Shown here piece after piece: positions 48,241-57,705 of a stretch of 64,000 nucleotides of DNA. The stretch covers positions 124,001 through 188,000 of the forward strand of contig JBDXHU010000010.1 in assembly GCA_039989475.1 (NCBI GenBank), given 5' to 3'. This stretch comes from JBDXHU01 sp039989475. GTDB lineage: Bacteria; Pseudomonadota; Gammaproteobacteria; Pseudomonadales; Halieaceae. The notes beneath the pieces were generated by a model, which was given only the letters and a program-made list of their open reading frames with translations, was not told the origin of the DNA and did not search any database. The position numbers and the translations under genes were made by a program. The first letter of the stretch is position 1. Each line of letters starts with the position of its first letter.

Positions 48241-50589
48241 ATGAGCGACACTGAAAAAATGACCTGGCTGGCAGAGCTTCGCCGTCGCGGCATGCTCCAT
48301 GTCGCGGGTCTGTACATCGTATCCGCCTGGGTGATGGTCCAGGTGGCAGATACAGTCGCCCAGGGCCCACTGCCGATGCCGCCAGAAGCCCTGCGATTGA
48401 TATGGCTGGCGCTGGCCCTTGGCTTCCCGGTTGCACTTGTATTCGGCTGGCGATTTGATATCACTCGCGAAGGCGTGGTGCGCACGGACCCATAGGCCAG
48501 CGGTAAACAGGTGCTGCCGCTGAACCGCCTCGATCATGGCATCATCAGCGTACTTGCACTGCTGGTTGTATCAATACTGGGTTTTACGGTTGTGCAAATA
48601 GTCGAGACCATGGAACGGTCGCCTGCACAGTTTGACGGCACGCCTGCCTATGTGAGCAAACCGGCTGCGCCAAACTCAATTGCTGTACTCCCCTTCGATA
48701 GTTGCACGGCTGACCCGGAGGACAAGGTGTTGGGAGCCGCCCTGGCTGCTGAATCGATCAACTCCCTGGCGCAGACCGAAAACCTGAAAGCCATATCCCG
48801 CAGTTCATCGTTTGCATTCATGTCGGCGGGATTGACTCTTCAGCAAGTGGCGCGCCCACTGAACGTGGCGCATCTGCTGGTTGGAACATTATGCAGGGAA
48901 GACGGCGACCTCACGCTGGCGGTGCAGCTGGCGGAAGCGGACGGTTTCGTGCTGGGAACGGAGAGCTTTCTACAGCCGGAGAACCCGGTTTTCCCACAGG
49001 CGGAAACGCTAGCCGCGAAAGTGACGGCGTGGGTTAACACGCAGCTTGGAACGTCTATGCCACGCGCGAGGATACGGGCATGTGACAAGATTGATGCCTA
49101 CCAGCTGACACTGGTAGGGCGCGAGTACATTGAACGCGGGGAGTTCGAGAGGGCGCAAGTAGCATTTGAGAAAGCACTGGAACGTGATTCAAATTGCGCC
49201 GACGCACTGGCCTTGTTGGCGTACGCGAGAACCCTGGCGCTGGCATCTCCACCCATCAATCAGGCGGAAATACTGACCGAGCAGGAAGTCAGCGCCAGGC
49301 AGGCGCTGGCGATGCGGCCCGATTCTGAACTGTCGGTACAATCCCTTGTGCGTATCCTGGGTCAGCTAGGCCATGCTGAAGCTGCGGAACAGGTGCTCCG
49401 CGAAGCCCTGGCCTCACAGCCACGGTCTGCAGGTTTGAATGCGGCATTGGCCGGCAGCCTTGTTCAACAGGAACGTTATCCTGCCGCCAGGGTGGCCGCC
49501 CAGCGAGCGCTACGGTTGAACCCATCCGAGAGTGAGGCGTGGTTAGCGTACAACACGGCAGTAAGGCGAGAAGAAGGTATTGCTGCCGGCATCCGCATCC
49601 TCGAAAGTTGGCTGGAACAAGACCCGCTCAACATTGAACCCGTGGACTTGCTCGGGTGGCACCATTACTGGATGGGCAATTACCACCAGGCAATGCGTAC
49701 TTACGATCGCCTGCGTGTGCTGCCCGATTTCCCACCCGGTGCCTGGCGCTCCCAGTACCTGATCGCCGTATGGAGCGGCAGGCTGGACAAGGGAATGGAG
49801 CTGGCGCTGGATATGCTCGAAAACGGCGGCGATGATTTGAATAACGGCTATGTTCGTTGGGAGCTCTGCAATGTAGCCACCGAGGTATTGGGCACCCTGG
49901 GCTTGCATGAGGAGATGAATCACTGGATGGCATGGATGGACCGGGTGGATGTGCAGAATGGCGGTCACTTTCTTTACAACATACGCAGGCTGCAAAGACT
50001 GGGTGAATGGGAGGAGGCTGCGCAACTCGCCAAGAAGTGGCGGGACGAGCTGGGTCCAGACTGGGCAAACGCGTTCCAGTCCAGGATTTTTATTCTCCAT
50101 GCCCTCGCACGGGGAGGGGAGTACCAGGGCGTTGTTGATCTTATCGAGGGCCTCAGGGATGTCCATGGGGAGTTTTATGCGGACGAAACCGTGCAGTGGT
50201 ACCTGGCAGCTGCCTACCGTAGGCTCGGTGACGAGGAGAAAGTCGCGCTTTATTTTGAGGCGACGAAATCCGAACTTGCGGAACAGGAAGAAAACATCAT
50301 CGATGGCGAGGTGCGCGCACCCATGGAAGTATGGGATCTCGCCATTAGCTATGCTTTTGCTGGTCGTTACGAGGATGCGCTTGCGGCCCTGGAAATGATC
50401 GTTGAAGATATCTTCTTCCGGTTTTGGGACGACCCACTGGGCGTCTGGGCGCCGCTGGAGGCAGACCCCCGCTTCCAGGAAATCATCGAGATAGTAGAGG
50501 CCGACTTTGAGCGCCAGGCCCGACACGTAAAAGCGATGTTGTCCGATCACGACATCGACGTACTGCTGGCGCAAATGGTCAGCCAGTGA
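48241..50589 (+). pseudogene. TolB-like/TPR membrane protein, paralogue 2, interrupted by an in-frame TAG
   Basis: The frame runs from ATG 48241 (MSDTEKMTWLAELRRRGMLH) through two membrane helices to ITREGVVRTDP, meets TAG at 48493-48495, and continues in the same frame with ASGKQVLPLNRLDHGIISVLALLVV, the expected third helix, then SIAVLPFDSCTADPEDKVLGAALAAESINSLAQ and the TPR region to 50587. Without the stop the protein would have 782 residues like its paralogues. The most likely event is a single CAG-to-TAG change. Translation could restart at GTG 48511 but its ribosome-binding site is poor. A sequencing error cannot be excluded. Confidence 0.75.
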
Positions 50590-50633
50590 AGGGAATGCCA
50601 TCCCGCGAACCCAGTTGCCCCGCAATCGGTATG

Positions 50634-50703
50634 TTGATCTGACGCAAGGAATCTCGCGCTATCTACAGGCATCATTAATGCTGGGGTAATGTGTCGATAG
50701 CAG
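50634..50703 (+). promoter_or_regulatory. upstream motif pair shared with the TolB/TPR gene at 46092
   Basis: TTGATCTGACGCAAGGA (50634-50650) and GTGTCGATAGCAG (50691-50703) match the pair at 46003-46041 at 15 of 17 and 12 of 13 positions; the spacing between them differs by 31 bases. The second motif ends 61 bases before the TonB receptor ATG. Confidence 0.45.
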
Positions 50704-50764
50704 TTGAAGGGTTTATCGAGGCATTATCTTGTCGTCCCGAATTCCGCAAAGGGGGGAGGGGAGC

Positions 50765-53674
50765 ATGGGCACCGAATGCGCGTCTTTCAGCAGGAGAAAA
50801 ATCGCCGCGGGGGTGTTTTGCGCGCTGCTGGTTCCGGGTTTAGCTTGCGCCCAGGCAACCGGCGAAAATGTCATTGAAGAAGTCATTGTCACCGGCACCC
50901 GCATCCAGAAAGCCAACCTGGTCAGTGTCAGCCCCATCACCCAGGTCGATGCCGAAGACCTGCGCCTGTCGGGTACCACGCGGGTCGAGGACCTGCTGAA
51001 AAACCTGCCCCAGCTTTACTCCTTCCAGAACTCGACTGCCTCCAACGAGGCCACAGGCACCGCGACACTTAACCTGCGCAACCTTGATTCGAAGCGCACC
51101 CTGGTGCTGGTGGATGGTCGGCGCTTATCCCAGGGTTCTCCCTTCACGGCCGGTTCCGCCGATATCAACCAGGTGCCCGGCGGGCTGATTGATCGCGTGG
51201 AGGTGCTCACCGGGGGCGCCTCGGCCGTGTATGGTTCTGATGCTATTGCCGGCGTGGTCAATTTTTTCCTCGTCGATGACTTCGAAGGCGTGCAGCTGGA
51301 CTACCAGTTCAGCCAGTATTCGCACGACAATGGCGACAGTCGCATGCGCCGGTTGCTGGAAGAAAGCGGTAATCCGGTGCCCACGGGCACCGATCGCGAC
51401 GGTGATACCCAGGACGTGACCCTGATCATCGGGAGTAATCTGGAGGGAGGGCGCGGCAACGCCACTGCCTATGCAACCTATCGGGACATTGACCCGATTA
51501 CCCAGGACAGCCGCGACCACAGTGCCTGCGCAATGCAGCGCTGGGAAGGCGAGTATTACTGTGGCGGTTCGTTGACCATCCCCGAGGGTCTGTTCAGTGA
51601 CTTTGGCCTGCTGGAAATCGAACAGGGCCTGCCCGGCTTCGACCTGATGGTGCAGGGGCATGAATTTGTTCCCTGGGACGGCAGGCAATACAACTACGGC
51701 CCGCTGAACTATTTCCAGCGTCCCGATGAGCGATGGACCGCCGGGGCCCTCGCGCACTACGCCATCAATGAGCACGTAGAAGCGTACACGCAGCTGATGT
51801 TCATGGACGACCAGACAGTCTCGCAGATCGCGCCCTCGGGAACATTTTTCCAACCGAATACAGTGAACTGCGATAATCCGCTGTTGTCCCAGCAGCAGTT
51901 CGATACTCTCTGCGGTAACTACGGCCTGGGTCCCGGGGACTCCCAGATCGCCTATATCGGGCGACGCAATGCAGAGGGCGGCCCCCGGCGGGAAGACATT
52001 CAGCACACCTCTTTTCGTGGTGTGTTCGGCCTGCGTGGTGACATCAACGAAACCTGGCGTTATGACCTGTACGTGCAGTATGGGGAGGTTGATCTAAAAT
52101 CGACCTACCATGAGGATATATTGAGACCGCACATGGAGCGCGCCCTTGACGTGGTAACGGACCCGGGCAGTGGCGAACCCGTGTGCCGCTCCGTGCTCAA
52201 CGGCAGCGACCCAAGCTGTGTGCCCTGGAATATCTTCGAGGAAGGAGCTGTCACCCAGGCGGCACTGGATTACGTCTCGGTGCCGGTTTCTTTCAAAGGC
52301 ACAACCGACCAGACAGTGGTTTCGGGTTACCTGGCGGCGAACCTGGCGGACTACGGACTCGTCTCCCCCTTCGCAGAGACCGGAATCGACATCATCCTCG
52401 GCGCTGAATACCGGGAAGAAAACCTTGAGTTCAATCCCGACAAGAATGCGCAATCCGGGGATGTCCTCGGCTTCGGTTATGCGGTATCCCCGTTGGACGG
52501 GGGCTTCGATGTCAGCGAGTTCTATACCGAGCTGAGCATACCGCTGGTGGAAGGCCGGTCGCTGGCCGAGTCCCTGCACCTGGAGCTGGGCTACCGTTAT
52601 TCCGATTATTCGCCGGGGGATGGCGAGGACACTTACAAGGTGGCAAGTTCCTGGGTGCCAGTAAATGAGCTGCGTATTCGAGCCAGTTATCAGCGCGCTG
52701 TGCGGGCGCCCAATGTGTCGGAGCTGTTCTTTATCGAAAATATCATTGGATGGGATGGCACAGATCCCTGTGCGGGAACCACTCCCGAGCGCTCCTTCGA
52801 GGATTGTGCTTATACGGGGGTGACGGAGCAGCAATACGGTAGCATCCCGGCCACGTCCAACGACCCCAACCAGATTTCCTTCGGCCTCAATATGCTCGTT
52901 GGCGGCAACGCCAAACTGGCCCCGGAAGAGTCCGATACCTACTCGGTCGGATTCCTCTATGAGCCGCGCTTTGTCGAAGGGCTCTCAGTGAGCCTGGACT
53001 GGTATGAAATTGAAATAGACGATGCCATTGACTGGATTAACGCGGATGTCAGCCTAAACGGCTGCCTGGATTCCCACAACCCGGAGTTGTGCGGCCTGGT
53101 GGTGCGCGAGCCCGACCGAGGCTCGCTGTGGTTGAGCGATGAGGCCTACCTCGATGCGCGCGGCCAGAACATTGGCTATATCCGCACCAGTGGTTACGAT
53201 TTCAACCTTGATTACGCCTGGGAGGCAGGCCGCTGGGGCAGCCTGCTGGCGCAAAACCTGCTGACCTATCTCGACGAGTGGGAGGTCCAGCAGCACTCGA
53301 GTGCACCTGCCATTGACTGCCGCGGCATCTACGGTGGCCTCTGCTCGCCTATGCCTGAGATACGCAATCACCTGCGCCTGACCTGGAATACACCCTGGAA
53401 CGTGACAGGCAGTGTCCTGTGGCGCTACATCGACGAGGTCGAGGCCTGGGACAGTGATTTCGAGGACCTGGATTCGAAGAGTTACTTCGATTTCTCCGTG
53501 CTGTGGGAGCCCACGGACAGCATCGGCCTGCGGTTGGGCGTCAGCAATGCTTTCGACGAGGATCCCCCGATTGGCGTGGTTGGACATCTCCCGTGGTACA
53601 ACGGTAATACCTACCCGGGTGTTTATGACGCCCTGGGCCAGTACTGGTTCGCCGGTGTGACCGTGGAGTTCTGA
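50765..53674 (+). CDS. TonB-dependent outer-membrane receptor
   Basis: The 969-residue protein starts at ATG 50765 behind a very purine-rich GGGGAGGGG site. It has a signal peptide (KIAAGVFCALLVPGLACAQA), TonB box/plug start IEEVIVTGTRIQKANLVSVSP, LRNLDSKRTLVLVDGRRL and IDRVEVLTGGASAVYGSDAIAGVVNF, then a barrel ending WFAGVTVEF with the C-terminal Phe used by the BAM complex. It is of the same large type as the receptor at 16489. It is followed ten bases later by TolB/TPR paralogue 3, so they form an operon. Confidence 0.94.
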   Translation: MGTECASFSRRKIAAGVFCALLVPGLACAQATGENVIEEVIVTGTRIQKANLVSVSPITQVDAEDLRLSGTTRVEDLLKNLPQLYSFQNSTASNEATGTATLNLRNLDSKRTLVLVDGRRLSQGSPFTAGSADINQVPGGLIDRVEVLTGGASAVYGSDAIAGVVNFFLVDDFEGVQLDYQFSQYSHDNGDSRMRRLLEESGNPVPTGTDRDGDTQDVTLIIGSNLEGGRGNATAYATYRDIDPITQDSRDHSACAMQRWEGEYYCGGSLTIPEGLFSDFGLLEIEQGLPGFDLMVQGHEFVPWDGRQYNYGPLNYFQRPDERWTAGALAHYAINEHVEAYTQLMFMDDQTVSQIAPSGTFFQPNTVNCDNPLLSQQQFDTLCGNYGLGPGDSQIAYIGRRNAEGGPRREDIQHTSFRGVFGLRGDINETWRYDLYVQYGEVDLKSTYHEDILRPHMERALDVVTDPGSGEPVCRSVLNGSDPSCVPWNIFEEGAVTQAALDYVSVPVSFKGTTDQTVVSGYLAANLADYGLVSPFAETGIDIILGAEYREENLEFNPDKNAQSGDVLGFGYAVSPLDGGFDVSEFYTELSIPLVEGRSLAESLHLELGYRYSDYSPGDGEDTYKVASSWVPVNELRIRASYQRAVRAPNVSELFFIENIIGWDGTDPCAGTTPERSFEDCAYTGVTEQQYGSIPATSNDPNQISFGLNMLVGGNAKLAPEESDTYSVGFLYEPRFVEGLSVSLDWYEIEIDDAIDWINADVSLNGCLDSHNPELCGLVVREPDRGSLWLSDEAYLDARGQNIGYIRTSGYDFNLDYAWEAGRWGSLLAQNLLTYLDEWEVQQHSSAPAIDCRGIYGGLCSPMPEIRNHLRLTWNTPWNVTGSVLWRYIDEVEAWDSDFEDLDSKSYFDFSVLWEPTDSIGLRLGVSNAFDEDPPIGVVGHLPWYNGNTYPGVYDALGQYWFAGVTVEF

Positions 53675-53684
53675 GGAGCAGGGA

Positions 53685-55880
53685 ATGGAGCCAGGGACGG
53701 AGCGACAAGAGGCAGGCTTTGTTCGGGAACTGCATCGCCGACGCATCTGGCATATCGCCGGCGGCTATATCGCCGCTGCCTGGCTGGGTGCCGAAATCAT
53801 TTCCTTCCTGCTGGAACAGGCCAGCGCTCCACCCTGGTCCTTCCGCTTGCTGGCCATCGTATTCGCGGTGGGTTTCCCGGTAGCCATGGTGATTGGCTGG
53901 GTGATCCAGGTGCAGCCCGATGGCAACTGGGCCATTGACCGGGTTGAAAGCCAGCAGCCAGTACTGATTGGCGCCATCGCCCTGGGCTTGTTGGTGACCG
54001 CAGGCCTTTCCTGGTACAGCTTACCGGGCATGAAGGATCCCAATGCCTTCGAGCCCCTGCCGAATTCCCTGGCCATCCTACCCCTGCAGGGAACAACCAA
54101 TACCGCCAGCGAGCGAACCATCGCGGAAACCTTGTATACAGCCTTGCTGGAGGGCCTGGACCAGTCACGGGAGCTGACCCAGGTGCGCCTGCGACTCATA
54201 TCCCGGCCGGCGGATATCACCGCCTTTGGCAGGGAAGTGCGGGTAGCTGCCCTGCTGGATGGGCGCATCGTCAATGAGGGTGGACGCCAGCGCGTTGATA
54301 TAAACCTGCTCGATGTAGCCGATGGAAGCGTGCGCTGGACCCGGAGCTTCGACTGGGACCCCACCAATATCATGACCATCGGCAATGATATCGCCAATGG
54401 CGTGCTCTCCAGCATGGCCCTGCCGGAGTTGGAGCAGGAGCAGTTTGCCGGTACCGACAACCGGGATGCCTACGACGCCTACCTGCTGGGACAGGAAAGC
54501 TTTGCCAGCCTGCTCACCCATGACATGGCGGAGGCCGCCGAGGAGTTCCAGCGGGCCATCGAGCTCGATCCGCAGTTCGTCGCCGCCTATACCTCACTGT
54601 CCTACACCCTGAGATTGTATGCCAGGATCAAGGGGCCGCCCCGGCCAGAGCGTGAGGCCCTGATGGCCCGCGCCAGGGAGGCCTCGGACACCGCCCTGGC
54701 CATCGACAGCGAGGATCCGGAGGCAGTATTGGATCTGGCGATCTGGACAGAAAATCCGAAGTTGAAAATACAGATCCTGGAGCGGGCCCTGGAGTTGGAT
54801 CCGAACCATGAACGCAGCTACTTCTATTACGGGCATTTGATGTGGCAGGACGGCCAGCTCGATGAAGCGGAACGCTTGTTCCGCAAGGCGCTGGACTACG
54901 ACCCGCTGGATGCCAATATGCTGGCGGATTATGGCTACGTGTTGCGGGAGCGTGGGCGCAATGCAGAGGCCGACGCTGAAATCGAGAAAACCCTGAGACT
55001 ACAGCCGGAACTGGTCCAGTCCCATGGCTACCTGTCGGAAACCGAGTTTTACCGAGGCCGCAATGATTTGTCCCTGGTGCACGTACGGGCGGCTTTTGCG
55101 GCGGATCCGCAATATGGGGCGAGGGCTGCCTGGATAGCAGACGTATATGCCAATATGGGCGGTCGCGAGGAGGCGCTGGCCTGGATGGAGCTTGCCATCG
55201 ATCTCAGCCCGACCAGCCCCGCGGTGTGGATGCACGGGATACTCATGCACAAGCGCCTGTTCGATTGGGGCGCGGCGGTGGCCATGGCTGTGCGTGCCCT
55301 GGAGTATGTTCCCGGCCACGAGAGTGCGAGGTATACCCTGGCGGCGAATGAAATCCGCGAGGGTCGGGTAGCACCCGCGCTTGAAACCTTCGAGGAACTC
55401 TACCCATTCCTGTTTAGCGGCGAAGAGATCGAGCTTGAGCTGCCTTGGCAGTTGCATGGAGCCACCATGGTGGCGCACAGCCTGGTGTGGGCGGGAGAAG
55501 ATGAACTGGCGCGGCGCATACTGCGGGCAGCGAGTGAATTCCTGGACCGCCACTGCGGTGAGAAGCCGCCTGCTACCATCCGCTACTGGGACTGTCACTG
55601 GCGCACCAGTATTGCCGCCCTTCAGGGTGATCGGGAACGGACCCTGGCCGTGCTGCGGGAGGAGATTGTCGAACGCAATCGCCGCTACGATATAGAGGAA
55701 TTCGATATGCCGGAATTCGATTTTGTTCGAGATGACCCTGAGTTCACAGCGCTGGTGGAAGTTATGAGGACGGATCTCGCGCAACAATTACAGAACGTGC
55801 GGCAGATGGAAGCCCGGGGTGAGCTGGCGCCCGGGCATTCAGGTCCCGCCGGGTCGGGGCAGGCCAGGGAAATATTCTAG
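53685..55880 (+). CDS. membrane-anchored TolB-like/TPR protein, paralogue 3
   Basis: The 731-residue protein begins MEPGTERQEAGFVRELHRRR, then the first helix IAGGYIAAAWLGAEIISFLL, a second FRLLAIVFAVGFPVAMVIGWV and a third LIGAIALGLLVTAGLSWYSL. A TolB-like domain (NSLAILPLQGTTNTASERTIAETLYTALLEGL) and tandem TPRs (for example AEEFQRAIELDPQFVAAYTSLSY) follow. The layout matches paralogues 1 and 2. A GAGGAGCAGG site precedes the ATG and the gene is coupled to the TonB receptor, so it may sense or process what the receptor brings in. Confidence 0.85.
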   Translation: MEPGTERQEAGFVRELHRRRIWHIAGGYIAAAWLGAEIISFLLEQASAPPWSFRLLAIVFAVGFPVAMVIGWVIQVQPDGNWAIDRVESQQPVLIGAIALGLLVTAGLSWYSLPGMKDPNAFEPLPNSLAILPLQGTTNTASERTIAETLYTALLEGLDQSRELTQVRLRLISRPADITAFGREVRVAALLDGRIVNEGGRQRVDINLLDVADGSVRWTRSFDWDPTNIMTIGNDIANGVLSSMALPELEQEQFAGTDNRDAYDAYLLGQESFASLLTHDMAEAAEEFQRAIELDPQFVAAYTSLSYTLRLYARIKGPPRPEREALMARAREASDTALAIDSEDPEAVLDLAIWTENPKLKIQILERALELDPNHERSYFYYGHLMWQDGQLDEAERLFRKALDYDPLDANMLADYGYVLRERGRNAEADAEIEKTLRLQPELVQSHGYLSETEFYRGRNDLSLVHVRAAFAADPQYGARAAWIADVYANMGGREEALAWMELAIDLSPTSPAVWMHGILMHKRLFDWGAAVAMAVRALEYVPGHESARYTLAANEIREGRVAPALETFEELYPFLFSGEEIELELPWQLHGATMVAHSLVWAGEDELARRILRAASEFLDRHCGEKPPATIRYWDCHWRTSIAALQGDRERTLAVLREEIVERNRRYDIEEFDMPEFDFVRDDPEFTALVEVMRTDLAQQLQNVRQMEARGELAPGHSGPAGSGQAREIF

Positions 55881-55938
55881 GTCTTTCGGGGGTAAATGCT
55901 CATCGAATACTGGACCAGAGAGCTTGATCAAAATCAAA

Positions 55939-56400
55939 ATGCCGTCTGCGCAAAACTCCTATGCTGAGGCGTGCATAGGGAGCAAGGGAATCGCCGACCG
56001 GATTACGCTGGTCATTGGCTCAGATTTCGGTCGGACACCTTTTTACAACAGCGGCGCAGGCAAGGATCACTGGCCGGTGGGTAGTGTCATTGTCATGGAA
56101 AAGAATGCAGCCTGGGGCGATCGCGTGGTGGGCAGCACCGACAATATCCAGAACGCCCGGAAAATCAATCCCGGTACTTTGCAACGGGATGAGAGCGGCA
56201 CCATCATCTACCCCAAGCATGTGCGCAAGGCATTGAGAGGCTACCTGGGTCTGGCGGATGATCTGCGTTTCGCGCCCTTCGCTTTCAACAACACCGAGGA
56301 TTTCAGTTTTTTCAACTCTTCGAACGTGACCACCCAGGCATCAGCTGGCCCAAGCTGTGGCACCAGTGACAACTTTGGACTAGCTTCACGCGACTCGTAA
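55939..56400 (+). pseudogene. truncated DUF1501 protein (C-terminal fragment)
   Basis: From ATG 55939 the frame reads MPSAQNSYAEACIGSKGIAD, then ITLVIGSDFGRTPFYNSGAG, KDHWPVGSVIVM and later VVGSTDNIQNARKINPGTLQ, the C-terminal third of DUF1501 (sulfatase-like, secreted) proteins. A complete member has about 450 residues with a Tat or Sec signal; here the N-terminal two thirds and any signal are missing, and no DUF1800 partner is adjacent. No ribosome-binding site precedes the ATG. It is a decayed gene left beside the TPR gene. Confidence 0.7.
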
Positions 56401-56475
56401 ATAGCCGTGACATCGCATTAGATTGACTCTGGTTTTTTCGACTATGCTCTTGTGATCCCCACAGGAGTTAGCCGT

Positions 56476-57684
56476 ATGCGCCAGAAAGTCGAATTTGAAA
56501 GTGCGGGCATTACCCTCAGTGGTGCCCTGGAGTCGCCGGAAGCCGAGGTGCGCTGCTATGCCCTGTTCGCCCATTGCTTCACCTGCGGCAAGGATGTGGC
56601 GGCGGCATCACGGATTGCCCGGGCGCTGACGGCCGAGGGCATTGCAGTGTTGCGCTTTGATTTCACCGGACTCGGTAACAGTGATGGTGATTTCGCCAAT
56701 ACGAATTTTTCCTCCAACCTGCAGGACCTGTTAGCCGCGGTGGACTTCCTGCGAGAAAATTATGAAGCGCCGGCCCTGCTGATCGGGCACAGCCTTGGCG
56801 GCGCAGCGGTATTGGCAATGGCAGCTGATGTGCCTGAAGTCACCGCGGTGGCAACCATTGGCGCGCCGCACCGGGCCGAGCACGTGGCGCACAACTTCTC
56901 CGCTTCACTGGAAGAAATTAATGCCAGCGGTGAAGCGCAGGTAGACCTTGGCGGGCGTCAGTTCAGGATCAAGAAGCAATTCCTGGATGACCTGGACAGC
57001 TATGAGCACTCCGACCTGGGCAAGTTGCGTAAAGCCGTGTTGGTCATGCACGCGCCCCTGGATGCCACGGTCAGTGTTACCGAGGCGGAGAAAATTTACC
57101 TCGAGGCCAGGCATCCCAAGAGCTTTATCAGTCTCGACGATGCCGACCACCTGCTGAGCCGAAAGGCCGACTCCGAGTACGCGGCGCGCAGTATTGCCGC
57201 CTGGGCCAGTCGCTACCTGCCCGCCGCCGCAGATTCGCCCCAGGCCAGTGTCAGTCGCGGCCATGTGCGGGTCGAGGAGAAGGATCACAAGTTCGCCCAG
57301 CATGTTCACAGCGACAGCCACTATTGGCTAGCCGACGAGCCGACCTCGGTCGGGGGTAACAACACTGGTCCAGATCCCTACGAACACTTGCTGGCGGCAC
57401 TGGGTACCTGCACCTCGATGACCCTGCGAATGTATGCCAATGGGAAAAAACTGGCTCTGGAGCATGTCGCGGTTGAGCTGCGCCATTCGCGGGATTACTA
57501 CAAGGACTGTCAGGAGTGCGACGAGTCGGCGGCCCAGATTCAGGTGCTGGAGCGTGTCGTTACTCTGCAGGGCGATTTAACGGATGAGCAGCGCCAGCGA
57601 CTATTGCAGATTGCCGATCGTTGCCCGGTGCATCGCACCCTGCACGGCGAGCTGGAGGTGAAAACGCTGCTGGCTGAAACCTGA
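56476..57684 (+). CDS. bifunctional alpha/beta hydrolase - OsmC fusion protein
   Basis: The 402-residue protein joins an alpha/beta hydrolase (residues 1-255; LLIGHSLGGAA with Ser106, HAPLDATVSV, DDADHLLS) to an OsmC domain (260-402; Cys312 in LGTCTSMTL and Cys383 in DRCPVHRTL). The fusion is known in other proteobacteria; it likely couples ester or thioester hydrolysis with peroxide reduction. ATG 56476 follows AGGAGT; an upstream start in the same frame lacks a site. It is convergent with the pigment-like operon. Confidence 0.92.
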   Translation: MRQKVEFESAGITLSGALESPEAEVRCYALFAHCFTCGKDVAAASRIARALTAEGIAVLRFDFTGLGNSDGDFANTNFSSNLQDLLAAVDFLRENYEAPALLIGHSLGGAAVLAMAADVPEVTAVATIGAPHRAEHVAHNFSASLEEINASGEAQVDLGGRQFRIKKQFLDDLDSYEHSDLGKLRKAVLVMHAPLDATVSVTEAEKIYLEARHPKSFISLDDADHLLSRKADSEYAARSIAAWASRYLPAAADSPQASVSRGHVRVEEKDHKFAQHVHSDSHYWLADEPTSVGGNNTGPDPYEHLLAALGTCTSMTLRMYANGKKLALEHVAVELRHSRDYYKDCQECDESAAQIQVLERVVTLQGDLTDEQRQRLLQIADRCPVHRTLHGELEVKTLLAET

Positions 57685-57705
57685 CCGGCCGCGCCTCGCG
57701 GGCCG

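Noticed and set aside
48493..48495. Pyrrolysine or programmed recoding at TAG
   Set aside because: No pyl genes or recoding structure are visible and TPR proteins do not need a special residue there; mutation or sequencing error is simpler.
49543..50625. A 360-codon minus-strand frame over the split TPR gene
   Set aside because: The plus frame has TPR repeats to its natural end; the antisense frame has none.
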